NCBI RefSeq assembly: GCF_036880985.1
Contig: NZ_JBAJNO010000008.1
Location: forward strand, 2,667,500 to 2,731,499
DNA length: 64,000 nucleotides
Direction of reading: 5' to 3'
DNA from: Limibacter armeniacum
GTDB taxonomy: Bacteria; Bacteroidota; Bacteroidia; Cytophagales; Flammeovirgaceae
A program made the translations under genes and the position numbers. A model generated the notes under the pieces. That model made no database searches and was not told where the DNA came from. It was given only the letters and a program-made list of their open reading frames with translations. Shown here piece after piece: positions 27,419-36,367 of this stretch. The number at the start of each line of letters is the position of its first letter. Within the stretch, counting starts at the first letter, position 1.

Positions 27419-28795
27419 TTAGAGGCCTTTTACTTTTGCAATCAATTCATCAGCAGAAATGACTGACTGTTCACCGCTCTCCATATTCTTTAAGGTATAT
27501 TTCTGAGCCTCAATCTCATTGCTACCTGCCAAAACAACAAATGGTATTGCCTTATTGTTGGCATAAGTCATCTGCTTCTTCATTTTAACAGACTGAGGAT
27601 AAATTTCAGCACTTACACCTTCATTTCTCAACCTTTGAAGCAACGGCAGACAATAATTTTGGCTTTGCTCATCAAAGTTCACGAACATCACAGCCGTAGA
27701 CTGGGTTGTTCCTACAGGCCATAACTCCAACTCTTCCATCACATCATAGATTCGGTCAACTCCAAATGAAAAACCAACACCTGACATGCCTTCCATCCCG
27801 AATACACCTGTAAGGTTATCATAACGACCACCTCCACTGATGCTACCGATCTGAACGTTATTGACTTTTACTTCAAAGATTGCTCCTGTATAATAAGAAA
27901 GTCCTCTAGCCAATGTCACATCCAACTCTACCCTAGGGTTTGCCAAACCGAACAAGTCTACATATTTCAGAACCTCTTCAAGTTCTTCAACTCCTTTCAA
28001 TCCCACTTCAGAGCCTTTCAGGATTTCTTTCAATACTGACAGCTTCTCAGCATTGCTTCCTGAAACCTCAAAGATAGGCTGCAAAGCAGCTACACTCTCT
28101 TGAGAGAAACCACGCTGCTGCATCAACTCTTCCTGCACTTTTTCCAGTCCAATCTTGTCAAGCTTATCAATCGCCACACAAAGCTCAGCCTCTTTACCTT
28201 CCTGACCAACAGCTTCCGCAATACCTGTAAGGATTTTACGGTTGTTGATCTTGATTGTAAAGTCTGAAACCTTCAGGTTATCCAAAACCTCATTCATCAT
28301 TGAAACAATCTCTGCTTCACAAATGAGTGAATCAGTACCTACTACATCCGCATCACACTGATAAAACTCTCTGTAACGCCCTTTTTGAGGTCTGTCAGCT
28401 CTCCAAACAGGTTGAATCTGAAAACGCTTGAATGGGAAAGTCAGCGTACCACGGTTCATCACCACGTATCTCGCAAAAGGAACAGTCAGGTCGTAGCGCA
28501 GTCCTTTTTCAGAAACCTTCTTCAGCATATGTTTCGAACCCTGATGGAAATCATCCTCTTTAGAGCTTTTCAGATAATCTCCAGAGTTCAATACTTTAAA
28601 CAACAACTGGTCTCCTTCATCGCCATACTTCCCCATCAATACAGATAGGTTTTCCATTGTAGGCGTTTCCAATTGCTGAAAGCCGAATTTTCTGAATGTC
28701 GCTTTAATGGTATCGAGCAGGAAGTTTCTTTTCTCCATTTGCTCAGGACCAAAATCCCTTGTTCCTCTCGGAATACTTGGTTTTTGTGCCGCCAT
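27419..28795 (-). CDS. hisS: Histidyl-tRNA synthetase
   Basis: 458 residues. Class II core with motif 1 around KATFRKFGFQQLETP, motif 2 in QPVWRADRPQKGRYREFYQC, the histidine loops (LARGLSYYTGAIFEV) and motif 3 in GVGFSFGVDRIYDVM. The C-terminal anticodon-binding domain covers residues ~355-455. It charges tRNA-His in the cytoplasm. The length is longer than the ~424 of E. coli and fits Bacteroidota versions. No T-box or other leader control is visible upstream. Confidence 0.97.
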   Translation of the reverse strand: MAAQKPSIPRGTRDFGPEQMEKRNFLLDTIKATFRKFGFQQLETPTMENLSVLMGKYGDEGDQLLFKVLNSGDYLKSSKEDDFHQGSKHMLKKVSEKGLRYDLTVPFARYVVMNRGTLTFPFKRFQIQPVWRADRPQKGRYREFYQCDADVVGTDSLICEAEIVSMMNEVLDNLKVSDFTIKINNRKILTGIAEAVGQEGKEAELCVAIDKLDKIGLEKVQEELMQQRGFSQESVAALQPIFEVSGSNAEKLSVLKEILKGSEVGLKGVEELEEVLKYVDLFGLANPRVELDVTLARGLSYYTGAIFEVKVNNVQIGSISGGGRYDNLTGVFGMEGMSGVGFSFGVDRIYDVMEELELWPVGTTQSTAVMFVNFDEQSQNYCLPLLQRLRNEGVSAEIYPQSVKMKKQMTYANNKAIPFVVLAGSNEIEAQKYTLKNMESGEQSVISADELIAKVKGL

Positions 28796-29101
28796 GAATC
28801 CTTCTTTTGAAAATTATATATTTGAAATTATGCTTCTACCTAAAAATTCAATTTTTCTACGCTGAGGAAAAATCAAGCCACAAAATTATAAAAAAATAAT
28901 ACAATCTTTCCCCCTCTTCATACATCAATCTATAGATTAGGGTGATTATTTCATCCATAAATCCCTCAATTGCACTTTTTGACTAATTTTCTTTCCATTC
29001 TACATAACAATTGTTAATTGATTTACGTAAAATCCTTACATTACAACCAAAATTATCAGAGCAGCTAAAGCTCAAGTGTCAAATTTAACGATCAACTTAA
29101 A
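28796..29101. other. Intergenic region between divergent hisS and the acidic secreted protein
   Basis: AT-rich, no gene. The only clear signal is the hisS -7 element at 28881-28888. A possible weak -7 (TAATTTTC, 28984) may serve the plus-strand gene. Confidence 0.5.
28881..28888 (-). promoter_or_regulatory. -7 element for hisS
   Basis: The minus strand reads TAATTTTG, an exact TANNTTTG, about 86 bases before the hisS ATG. The -33 box is not convincing. Confidence 0.42.
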
Positions 29102-29638
29102 ATGAAAACTATCAAAAAATTATCAGCCCTGTTGGCTGTAGCTTTTCTAATGGTATCTGTACCTCTCTTTGCTCAAGAAGAAAACAGTAACGAAGACAGT
29201 AACATCAAGATCACTATCAATGAGGAAGAAATAGAGAAGTGGGCAGAGGAGTTTGGAAAGAAAATGGAAGCTTTTGGCACTTCATTGGAAAGCCTTAAAT
29301 GTCTTGAGAACTTGGAAGGACTTGCTGGGTTAAGTGCTTTGAGTGAACTTGAAAACCTTGACATCGATGTTGACTTGGAAGGCTTGAACATTGCCAACCT
29401 GATGGATGGCACGCACATGCATATAGACTTTGATGAGGATGACCATGTTGACCTTGATAATGAAACAGTCAGAGAAATAGAAAAACAATATGGCTCAAAA
29501 ATTAAGCGCTTTTACACAGCTGACATAAACATCAAGGATGGATACATCACTGTTGTGATGGATGCTGAGTTGGAAAACGGCGAGCGGATCAAACACACCC
29601 GCAAAGAAAGATTTGAAGATGGAAGACCTAAAGAGTAA
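29102..29638 (+). CDS. Acidic secreted protein of unknown function
   Basis: 178 residues with a clear signal peptide (MKTIKKLSALLAVAFLMVSV to FAQ). The mature protein is strongly acidic (EEENSNEDSN, HIDFDEDDHVDLDNE) and contains a Leu/Glu/Asp-rich stretch with the pattern L-E-x-L at residues ~65-100. I do not recognise a family. The acidic composition might bind divalent cations, but that is inference. It has its own terminator and precedes the Cys/Gly-tailed membrane protein by about 100 bases. Confidence 0.75.
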   Translation: MKTIKKLSALLAVAFLMVSVPLFAQEENSNEDSNIKITINEEEIEKWAEEFGKKMEAFGTSLESLKCLENLEGLAGLSALSELENLDIDVDLEGLNIANLMDGTHMHIDFDEDDHVDLDNETVREIEKQYGSKIKRFYTADINIKDGYITVVMDAELENGERIKHTRKERFEDGRPKE

Positions 29639-29665
29639 TTTCTTCCAACAGATTTAAGTTATATA

Positions 29666-29699
29666 AAAGGCTATGGTTGAATGTACTTCCATAGCCTTT
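29666..29699 (+). terminator. Terminator after the acidic secreted protein gene
   Basis: AAAGGCTATGG pairs with CCATAGCCTTT around a 12-base loop; a short T-run follows. Confidence 0.75.
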
Positions 29700-29742
29700 C
29701 TCGTATTTAGAAAATAGATTTTTTCATTTTACCATTCAAATT

Positions 29743-31140
29743 ATGATAAATCAGGATCTATGGAAAAAAGTAGAAATGTTTTCATTTGACTCACCTTCTG
29801 ATGAATATGGATTTTCTACACGACTAGCTAAAGAAAACAACTGGACTATCAACTTTACACAAAAAGCGATTCTTGAATACAAGAAGTTCATGTACATTGC
29901 AGCTACCAGCAATGAAATGGTTTCTCCTTCCCCAATTGTCGATATCGTTTGGCATCAGCACCTAATTTTCACACAATCCTATACTGAATTTTGTAAGCTT
30001 TTAGGTAAGAGAATTGAGCACATTCCTTCCACTCATAAAAAAGAAGAGCAAGTAAAGTTTGAAAATGCATTAGAGAAGACTAAAACCACTTATCAGCAGT
30101 ACTTTGGAGAGCAACCAAATGATATTTGGAATCATAGAGAAGTTGTTAACTTAACAAGTCAACCTGATATTATTAAAAAAGTAAACATCATTGCTGGTAT
30201 GGTTACTGTTGTTGCAGCAATGCCATTTTATATTTATATAAAGCCACACCTACTTTCAATCGGCAATCCTGACTTTTTATACCTTTATGGTCTTATAATT
30301 ATTAGCCTTCTATTTATTGCTCATCAAATCGTTTCCACCAGTTCAAACAAACTGATGAAACAACTCACGGAGCAACATACATTTAAACTATTGCACCCCT
30401 TCGAACTACTTTACTTGAAATACAACAGAATTGAATATACCATTCATGCTGTAGTCAACCAATTGATCACAGAAGAGAAAATCAGTATTATTAACAGGGA
30501 GCAAATCATCTTAAATGATGACACTTATACAGGTAATCTTTTACAAGACAAAGTAATCGAACTGCTCAAAGAAAATGATGAAATCTATTATAGCAGGTTA
30601 GTTTCAGAACTCAAGTACAAACCAGCTTTTCAACAGATTGAAAATGAGGTTCAGAATATCAAAAATCACTTCTTGTCTTCTTACCCTTTCCTAAAGCAAT
30701 ATATTTGTTCACTAGCTGTCGTAATATTTCTGCTCGGCATTGGTTTATCTCGTCTTTATTTAGGGATTTCAAATGGAAAACCTGTCATCTTTCTTTTAAT
30801 CATACTAGCTGTTTTTCTGGTTTTGAGTTATATGTTACTCACAAAAAGTAAAACATACTTTTTCAATAAGACGATTCCTAATTATTATAAATCTACAATA
30901 AGTTTAGAGGTTCAAAGTGAAGAATGGGAATGGGGCTTCTACTTTCTTGGAGCTCAATTACTGGCACCTGACTTTGTTGAATTGTTTAGACAGGAAGAAG
31001 TGAAATACATGGCTGCGTCTAACAGTGGTTCTGGCTTTTTCGGTGATAGTTCCTGTGGAAGCAGTGACAGTGGCAGCTCTTGTGGGAGTAGCTGTGGAAG
31101 CAGTTGCGGTGGAGGCTGTGGAGGTTGCGGCGGCGACTAA
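29743..31140 (+). CDS. DUF1399 (GRDP-like) plus TIGR04222-like membrane protein with Cys/Gly-rich tail
   Basis: 465 residues. The N-terminal ~140 residues match the glycine-rich-domain-protein-like family, with the hallmark DIVWHQHL (residues 67-74; His71 and His73). Two membrane helices follow (~145-195). A middle region with a charged segment and two further helices (~325-365) resembles TIGR04222 membrane proteins. From residue ~427 the protein is almost only Gly, Ser and Cys, with six cysteines spaced as CGSSCGSSCGGGCGGC. The tail may bind metal or be cross-linked or modified; the function is unknown. It is monocistronic, with a terminator after it. Confidence 0.75.
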   Translation: MINQDLWKKVEMFSFDSPSDEYGFSTRLAKENNWTINFTQKAILEYKKFMYIAATSNEMVSPSPIVDIVWHQHLIFTQSYTEFCKLLGKRIEHIPSTHKKEEQVKFENALEKTKTTYQQYFGEQPNDIWNHREVVNLTSQPDIIKKVNIIAGMVTVVAAMPFYIYIKPHLLSIGNPDFLYLYGLIIISLLFIAHQIVSTSSNKLMKQLTEQHTFKLLHPFELLYLKYNRIEYTIHAVVNQLITEEKISIINREQIILNDDTYTGNLLQDKVIELLKENDEIYYSRLVSELKYKPAFQQIENEVQNIKNHFLSSYPFLKQYICSLAVVIFLLGIGLSRLYLGISNGKPVIFLLIILAVFLVLSYMLLTKSKTYFFNKTIPNYYKSTISLEVQSEEWEWGFYFLGAQLLAPDFVELFRQEEVKYMAASNSGSGFFGDSSCGSSDSGSSCGSSCGSSCGGGCGGCGGD

Positions 31141-31165
31141 CAAAAACAACCTATTGATAACAAAC

Positions 31166-31192
31166 AATGACCAAGTCCACAGCTTGGTCATT
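31166..31192 (+). terminator. Terminator after the Cys/Gly-tailed protein gene
   Basis: AATGACCAAG pairs with CTTGGTCATT around a 7-base loop, followed by TATTTTTA. Confidence 0.8.
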
Positions 31193-31266
31193 TATTTTTA
31201 TAGCACTATCTTATACTAGATCATCTTATATAGCCTCACACCTAAATCCAACCTAACCCAAACATA

Positions 31267-32304
31267 ATGAAAGAAGAAAACACCAAAAGTGTCACACCTG
31301 AAAGAATCCTTCAAGTGGGAATGGGGTTTTGGGCTTCTAAAACCCTGCTTACAGCAATCAAATTAGAGTTATTTACGCATCTTGGAGACCAAAAATTATC
31401 AAGTCAGGAAATCAAACAAAAGCTTGGCTTACATGGCAGGGGCTTCTATGACTTTATGGATGCGTTAGTGGCTTTAGGGTTTCTTGAAAGAGATGGCATA
31501 GAATCAAGTGCTACATATGGCAACACGACTGAAACATCCTTATTTCTAGACAAAAACAAGGAGAGTTATATTGGTGGTATTCTTGAAATGGCAAATAACC
31601 GATTGTACCGCTTTTGGGGTTTTCTTGAAGAAGCATTGATAACAGGAGAAGCACAAAGTGAGGTAACAAGGGGTGAAAAACCATTTTTTGAGGAACTCTA
31701 TGCTGATGAAGAAAGGCTTAATGAGTTTGTTTCTGCTATGGCAGGCATTCAAATGGGAAACTTTGTTTCATTTGCCAAGAAGTTTGATTTTTCTCACTAT
31801 AAAACCTTATGTGACATTGGGGGTGCAGGTGGATTTCTTTGTGCACAGGTTGCCATGTTAAACCCTCATATGCAATGCATGTCTTTTGATATGCCTGTGG
31901 TTTGCAAAATAGCAGAGAAAAATATCAAGCATATGCACCTGAATGAGCAAGTCAAAATAATTGAAGGTGATTTCTTTAAAGACTCTTTCCCAAAAGCGGA
32001 TATTATTACAATGGGCAACATCTTACATGATTGGGGATTGAAAGATAAAAAATTGCTTATCAACAAGGCCTACGAAGCTTTACCTGAAGGAGGTGCTTTT
32101 ATTGTAATTGAAAACATCATTGACAATGACAGAAGGCATAATGCTTTTGGCATGATGATGTCCCTCAACATGCTAATAGAAACACCTGAAGGCTTTGACT
32201 ATTCCTTTAACCGACTCAAAGAATGGACAGAAGAAGCTGGATTTAAACAAATCTCCTCCATTCCATTAACTGGTGCTACAAGTGCCGCCATTGCCATCAA
32301 ATAA
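31267..32304 (+). CDS. SAM-dependent O-methyltransferase (COMT/CrtF-like, family 2)
   Basis: 345 residues. An N-terminal winged-helix dimerisation domain (~15-95: GMGFWASKTLLTAIKLELF) precedes the methyltransferase domain. SAM-binding motif I is CDIGGAGGFLCAQ; the acidic end of strand 2 is SFDMPVV. The catalytic histidine motif is ILHDWGLKDKKLL, followed by EGGAFIVIENII. Related enzymes methylate hydroxyl groups of small aromatics or carotenoid intermediates. No pigment or secondary-metabolite genes are adjacent, so the substrate is unknown. Confidence 0.88.
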   Translation: MKEENTKSVTPERILQVGMGFWASKTLLTAIKLELFTHLGDQKLSSQEIKQKLGLHGRGFYDFMDALVALGFLERDGIESSATYGNTTETSLFLDKNKESYIGGILEMANNRLYRFWGFLEEALITGEAQSEVTRGEKPFFEELYADEERLNEFVSAMAGIQMGNFVSFAKKFDFSHYKTLCDIGGAGGFLCAQVAMLNPHMQCMSFDMPVVCKIAEKNIKHMHLNEQVKIIEGDFFKDSFPKADIITMGNILHDWGLKDKKLLINKAYEALPEGGAFIVIENIIDNDRRHNAFGMMMSLNMLIETPEGFDYSFNRLKEWTEEAGFKQISSIPLTGATSAAIAIK

Positions 32305-32329
32305 ATATTGACAAAGTGTTTCACTACTC

Positions 32330-32370
32330 AAAAGCCCCATCAAACTATGCTATACCTTGATGGGGCTTTT
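32330..32370. terminator. Bidirectional terminator
   Basis: AAAAGCCCCATCAA pairs perfectly with TTGATGGGGCTTTT around a 13-base loop, between the convergent methyltransferase and outer-membrane protein genes. Confidence 0.88.
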
Positions 32371-32374
32371 CCTA

Positions 32375-32893
32375 TTAAAAAGCAAAAACCAAATCCAGTG
32401 TCATCCCCATATTTGGTTTGTGATCAATAATGTCATAACCCGGATATACCGTAAAACCTGTACTCCAATGGCTATCCAAAGCATACGCCAACCCTGATTC
32501 CAACATCAGGTTTGTATGCCACTCACTCCCATGCTCGTGTTCATTATCAATTACCTGATGATTCAGCTTATTTTCAAGAAGCTTCTCATCATAATCAAAC
32601 CCTGCCCCAAACCCCAGAAAAGTACCTAACCTCGACTTATGAAAATGCAGTTCTCTAACTAGCATTGCGGCAAAACAATGACCTGTTGTTTCGACCATTC
32701 CTTGTAGTTTCAGGTTCTGGTCAAAAAAATAGGCTCCTTTAATCTCAAAGTGTTCAGTAGTAGTGTAGGAAAGTTCAACTTCATAATGGTGTGACATTTT
32801 TTTAGTGTGGCTACGACTTTTAGGATCTCCCTCTATAGCGAAGGACTGAAGTGGAATTAATAAATAAAGCAGTAGTAAAATTGGTTTGTCCAT
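32375..32893 (-). CDS. Small outer-membrane beta-barrel-like protein
   Basis: 172 residues with a signal peptide (MDKPILLLLYLLIPLQSFA). The remainder alternates short hydrophobic strands such as YEVELSYTT, LGTFLGFGAGFDY, LMLESGLAYAL and STGFTVYPGYD, and ends in phenylalanine (LDLVFAF), the usual terminus of outer-membrane barrels. It would form about eight strands. I do not recognise the family and assign no function. It is a single gene, set apart from the nap genes by about 190 bases. Confidence 0.7.
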   Translation of the reverse strand: MDKPILLLLYLLIPLQSFAIEGDPKSRSHTKKMSHHYEVELSYTTTEHFEIKGAYFFDQNLKLQGMVETTGHCFAAMLVRELHFHKSRLGTFLGFGAGFDYDEKLLENKLNHQVIDNEHEHGSEWHTNLMLESGLAYALDSHWSTGFTVYPGYDIIDHKPNMGMTLDLVFAF

Positions 32894-33038
32894 AGATCAT
32901 TCATTGTTAGTTAGACATTCAAAACATCCAAAAATACCTCACTACTCTTCAATTCAGCATGATGTAAATCAACCCTTTACAACGATACAATTCACCAACA
33001 TCACCTTACAAAAGTCTTTTCAAGTATGCATAAAAAAA

Positions 33039-33063
33039 GGTACTTCAGAACAACTGAAGTACC
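33039..33063 (-). terminator. Terminator of the nap module
   Basis: GGTACTTCAG pairs with CTGAAGTACC around a 5-base loop. On the minus strand it is followed by TTTTTTTA and lies about 25 bases after the stop of the 62-residue protein, which supports that small gene as the operon's last. Confidence 0.85.
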
Positions 33064-33087
33064 CATAGAAGGTGATCAACTTATACA

Positions 33088-33276
33088 TCAAATCACTTTT
33101 TTCTTTCTCAAGTCCCTGAAAATCTCGATCAGTGCACTAACGATTGCGAACAGAAAACATGGTTGTGCCACAAATACAAACAAAAACATCAGGAAGGGTG
33201 TAGGCCAAATCATGTAAGGAATTGTAATTACCATTCCTACAATAACAAACAAGCTTTCAATAAATACCTTTCTCAT
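33088..33276 (-). CDS. Small membrane protein at the end of the nap operon
   Basis: 62 residues with two hydrophobic helices (VFIESLFVIVGMVITIPYMI and FLMFLFVFVAQPCFLFAIVS) and a basic C-terminus (RDLRKKK). Its start overlaps the cytochrome gene's stop by four bases (ATGA), and the operon terminator follows it, so it is very likely translated. It may be an accessory or NapE-like small subunit of the quinol-oxidising complex, but the sequence does not prove this. Confidence 0.68.
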   Translation of the reverse strand: MRKVFIESLFVIVGMVITIPYMIWPTPFLMFLFVFVAQPCFLFAIVSALIEIFRDLRKKKVI

Positions 33277-33971
33277 TTTTTTAGTGATGCTTTTTCAATG
33301 TCTTTAATATACTTTTCTATAACAACCACCTGTTCAGCTGCCTCATTCAGTTTTTTATAATCAGGATGGTCTGGCGTCCTTCTGGACCGCTCTGGGTGTG
33401 CTCTCCCGTGACAGTTCAAACAACTCAGTGTTGGGTTAGCACTAGTAAGGTTAGAAAGCACTGGTTCGTGCTCAGCCACTCTAGTAAAACGGTAATCATT
33501 TTCATGGCAACTCAAACAGTTACCATAATTGAACTCACCTCTATATGCAATTGGCTCTTCATAGGTATTGGTCACATATCGCATTAAATGCCTGTAACCA
33601 TCCATTTTAGCCTTAAACGTACCTTGAAAACCATAATCCTTATGACAGGCATAACACTCATGCTCTCCTAACCACCCATTCCGGTAATGTCGAGCTGCAA
33701 GTGTCATGCTGTTTTCCTTTGTCAAGTCCATCATATCAGCTCCTATTGGCGCCATCACATGACAACCCATACAGGTTTCAGAGTTTTTTGTACCTTCAAA
33801 TACATGGTAATTGGCAAATACCATAGTCGCTATTGGCACAAGTATAATCCCAAATAACACCAGCCACTTTACCTTTGTAGTCAAACTATCCCGGTTTTTA
33901 CGTAGCAGATAAAGAAGTATTACCTCAATTATCAGCAACATAATCGCCAAGGGTATCAATATAGTTTCCAT
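33273..33971 (-). CDS. Tetraheme cytochrome c of the NapC/NirT/NrfH type
   Basis: 232 residues. Two N-terminal membrane helices (~5-22 and ~35-55) anchor a periplasmic domain with four heme-binding CxxCH motifs: CMGCH, CYACH, CLSCH and CLNCH. Such proteins oxidise menaquinol in the membrane and pass electrons to periplasmic reductases. It begins three bases after napA, so it is the obvious electron donor. NapB, the usual diheme intermediate, is missing, and this cytochrome presumably donates directly to NapA. Confidence 0.92.
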   Translation of the reverse strand: METILIPLAIMLLIIEVILLYLLRKNRDSLTTKVKWLVLFGIILVPIATMVFANYHVFEGTKNSETCMGCHVMAPIGADMMDLTKENSMTLAARHYRNGWLGEHECYACHKDYGFQGTFKAKMDGYRHLMRYVTNTYEEPIAYRGEFNYGNCLSCHENDYRFTRVAEHEPVLSNLTSANPTLSCLNCHGRAHPERSRRTPDHPDYKKLNEAAEQVVVIEKYIKDIEKASLKK

Positions 33972-33974
33972 CAG

Positions 33975-36269
33975 CTATCTGTTTTGGAGTGGTAACGACT
34001 TGGATACACTTACAGCTGTTACCTTATATGCAGGCTCTTTTGATACAGGATCATAATCGTCTGAAACCACTTTATTGACCAAGAAATTAGGGTCATAAAA
34101 TGCGGCAAAAACAACACCTGGTGTCTCATTTTCAGAAATCTTGACTTTACCCATCATTTCACCTCTACTGCTATCAATCTTCGCCATATCCCCCTCTTTC
34201 AGACCGAGCTTCAGGGCATCTTCTGGATGCAATACCAAACATGCATCTCCACTAGAGTTTTTCAGTTCATCCACCAAACGTGTCATCGTACCTGTATGCC
34301 ATTGGGAGATAACCCTACCTGTTGTCAGGAACAATGGTCGTTGTTCAGAGAGTTGCTCTTTCGTTTTGATATAGGGTCTCAAAAAAACGACAGCCTTCCC
34401 ATCAGGCTTTCCATAGAAATAGTGTTTCTTTCCTTTTGGCACAAATGGATCACCTTCTGTATACCTCCTGACCGTACCGGGATGGTCTTCACTTGGACAA
34501 GGCCACTGAATACCTCTCTCCTCTTTGAGCCTTTCGTATGTAATTCCCTTAAAGTTGTATTTACTGTGCGAAGAAAGCTCTCTGTATTCTTCCCAAACAT
34601 CATGAGGTGTTCTTGCCTTGATCAACCCTCCATAACCCATCCTTTCAGCAAACTCTCCCAAAATTTCCAAGTCACTTCTTGCTTCACCTGGCGGGTCAAT
34701 GAGTTTCTCAATCAGCTGATACCTTCTTTCTGTCTGACCATATACGCCCTCCTTCTCTATATACAAAGCTGCTGGTAACACGACATCTGCCAATTTGGTA
34801 GTCTCCGTTTCAAATACATCTGCCACCACCAAGAAGCATTTCTCCATTCCCTCTCGATAGTAATCTGCATTGGGAACTGACTGTGCTGGATTGGTACACA
34901 TTACCAAACAGCATTTGAGTTTATCTTCCACCATGGCTTTAAACATATTGATCGCATCATACCCTGGTTTAGGATTTATGGTACCCTTTTTCACACCCCA
35001 TAGTTCTTCCATCTCATTACGGTGCTGTTCCTTGGCAATCAGCCTGCCATTTGGAAGCATATGTGATAACGACCCTGTATCCCTTACTCCTCCACAGGCA
35101 TTACATTGTCCAGTAAGTGAAAGTGGTGTAGCGCCAGGTCTATTGATATGCCCTGTTACAAGGTGCATGCTGTTCAAGGTATTATTAAGGAAAACACCTT
35201 GAATTCGTTGGTTAATCCCCATTGTCCACAAAGACATCGTCGCCTTTGAATTGCCAAACATATAAGCAGCCCTTCTGATTTCCCTTGCAGAAACACCCAA
35301 TTCCTCAGCTATGTCTTCAGGTTTGTAATCCGCCAAAAACTTTTTGTAATCCTCAAAACTGACATTCTGTTTACCATCATTGAAATTGATATGTTCATTG
35401 ACAAACTCATTGTCATAAAGTCCCATCTCGATCAATGTGTAAAGCATTGAGTTCAGAAGAAGTAAATCAGTACCGGGAATTACAGCCAAATGCAGGTCAG
35501 CATGTTCTGCAGTCTTGGTTCTTCGAGGGTCAATGACTATGATCTTGACTTTTGGGTTGGATTTTTTGCGGATCATTATCCGTTCAAACAATGGCGGGTG
35601 ACATTCATATGTATTGGAACCAATCAGGAAGAAACATTCTGCATGGTCAATATCTTCATAAGCGCCAGGTGGCTCGTCCTTACCAAAAGTCTGTGTATAC
35701 CCTACTGCGGCAGAAGCCATGCATAGCCTTGGATTTCCATCTACATTATTGGACTGGATACCTGCCTTGAATAGTTTATTGGCGGTGTAAGATTCCTCTG
35801 CATACAACTGACCTGAACCATAATAACCAACACTTTCGGGGCCACTTGCAGCTATAGCTTCCTTAAACTTGTTAGTGATCAAGGTCATAGCATCATCCCA
35901 AGAAGCTTCAACCAGTTTACCTTCCTTTCGGATCATTGGCTTGGTTAAACGTTGCTCCCTGTTAGCCATCATTTTATCAAGAGTAGAACCCTTGATACAA
36001 ATCACACCTTTGTTATGTGCTTCCTGATCTCCCCTAATTCTAACAAGTTTCTTATCCTTGTTCATACCTAACATCACACCACATCCCGTTCCACAATACC
36101 GGCAAACGGACTTATGCCATTTAGCCACAGGGCCTTCATCCACAATAAACTCTGTAAAAGCCCAACCTCCAGCCGCCAAACCACCTACAGCAATCACGCC
36201 ACCAGCAAGCTTGACAAAGTCCCTTCTTCCGATATCATGTATTTCTTTATCCGATTCTTTTTTATCCAT
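33975..36269 (-). CDS. napA: Periplasmic nitrate reductase catalytic subunit (NapA-type molybdoenzyme)
   Basis: 764 residues. A twin-arginine signal (GRRDFVKL, Arg15-Arg16) leads into the [4Fe-4S] motif with Cys56, Cys59, Cys63 and a fourth Cys near 91 (GVICIKG). The molybdenum ligand is Cys183 in NPRLCMASA. Conserved MGD-binding blocks are LIGSNTYECHPPL, IDPRRTKTA, WTMGINQRIQG and the C-terminal LTTGRVISQWHTGTM. Subgroup assignment to NapA rather than assimilatory NasA rests on the Tat signal, the CxxCxxxC spacing and the neighbouring quinol-linked cytochrome. NapD, NapB and NapG/H are absent from the window. Confidence 0.9.
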   Translation of the reverse strand: MDKKESDKEIHDIGRRDFVKLAGGVIAVGGLAAGGWAFTEFIVDEGPVAKWHKSVCRYCGTGCGVMLGMNKDKKLVRIRGDQEAHNKGVICIKGSTLDKMMANREQRLTKPMIRKEGKLVEASWDDAMTLITNKFKEAIAASGPESVGYYGSGQLYAEESYTANKLFKAGIQSNNVDGNPRLCMASAAVGYTQTFGKDEPPGAYEDIDHAECFFLIGSNTYECHPPLFERIMIRKKSNPKVKIIVIDPRRTKTAEHADLHLAVIPGTDLLLLNSMLYTLIEMGLYDNEFVNEHINFNDGKQNVSFEDYKKFLADYKPEDIAEELGVSAREIRRAAYMFGNSKATMSLWTMGINQRIQGVFLNNTLNSMHLVTGHINRPGATPLSLTGQCNACGGVRDTGSLSHMLPNGRLIAKEQHRNEMEELWGVKKGTINPKPGYDAINMFKAMVEDKLKCCLVMCTNPAQSVPNADYYREGMEKCFLVVADVFETETTKLADVVLPAALYIEKEGVYGQTERRYQLIEKLIDPPGEARSDLEILGEFAERMGYGGLIKARTPHDVWEEYRELSSHSKYNFKGITYERLKEERGIQWPCPSEDHPGTVRRYTEGDPFVPKGKKHYFYGKPDGKAVVFLRPYIKTKEQLSEQRPLFLTTGRVISQWHTGTMTRLVDELKNSSGDACLVLHPEDALKLGLKEGDMAKIDSSRGEMMGKVKISENETPGVVFAAFYDPNFLVNKVVSDDYDPVSKEPAYKVTAVSVSKSLPLQNR

Positions 36270-36367
36270 AATAAAAATGTATTAAAGTCAGCATAAGAAA
36301 AGCGGAAAGCAGATATGACCTAGAGAAAAAACAACCATATCTATCTGATTATATGCATTTTAAATTA

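Noticed and set aside
28796-29101. T-box or attenuator upstream of hisS
   Set aside because: No T-box sequence, no His-rich leader peptide, and Bacteroidota rarely use T-boxes.
30958-31191. Minus-strand frame of Thr/Ala repeats opposite the Cys/Gly tail
   Set aside because: It is the complement of the Cys/Gly/Ser codons and carries no independent signal.
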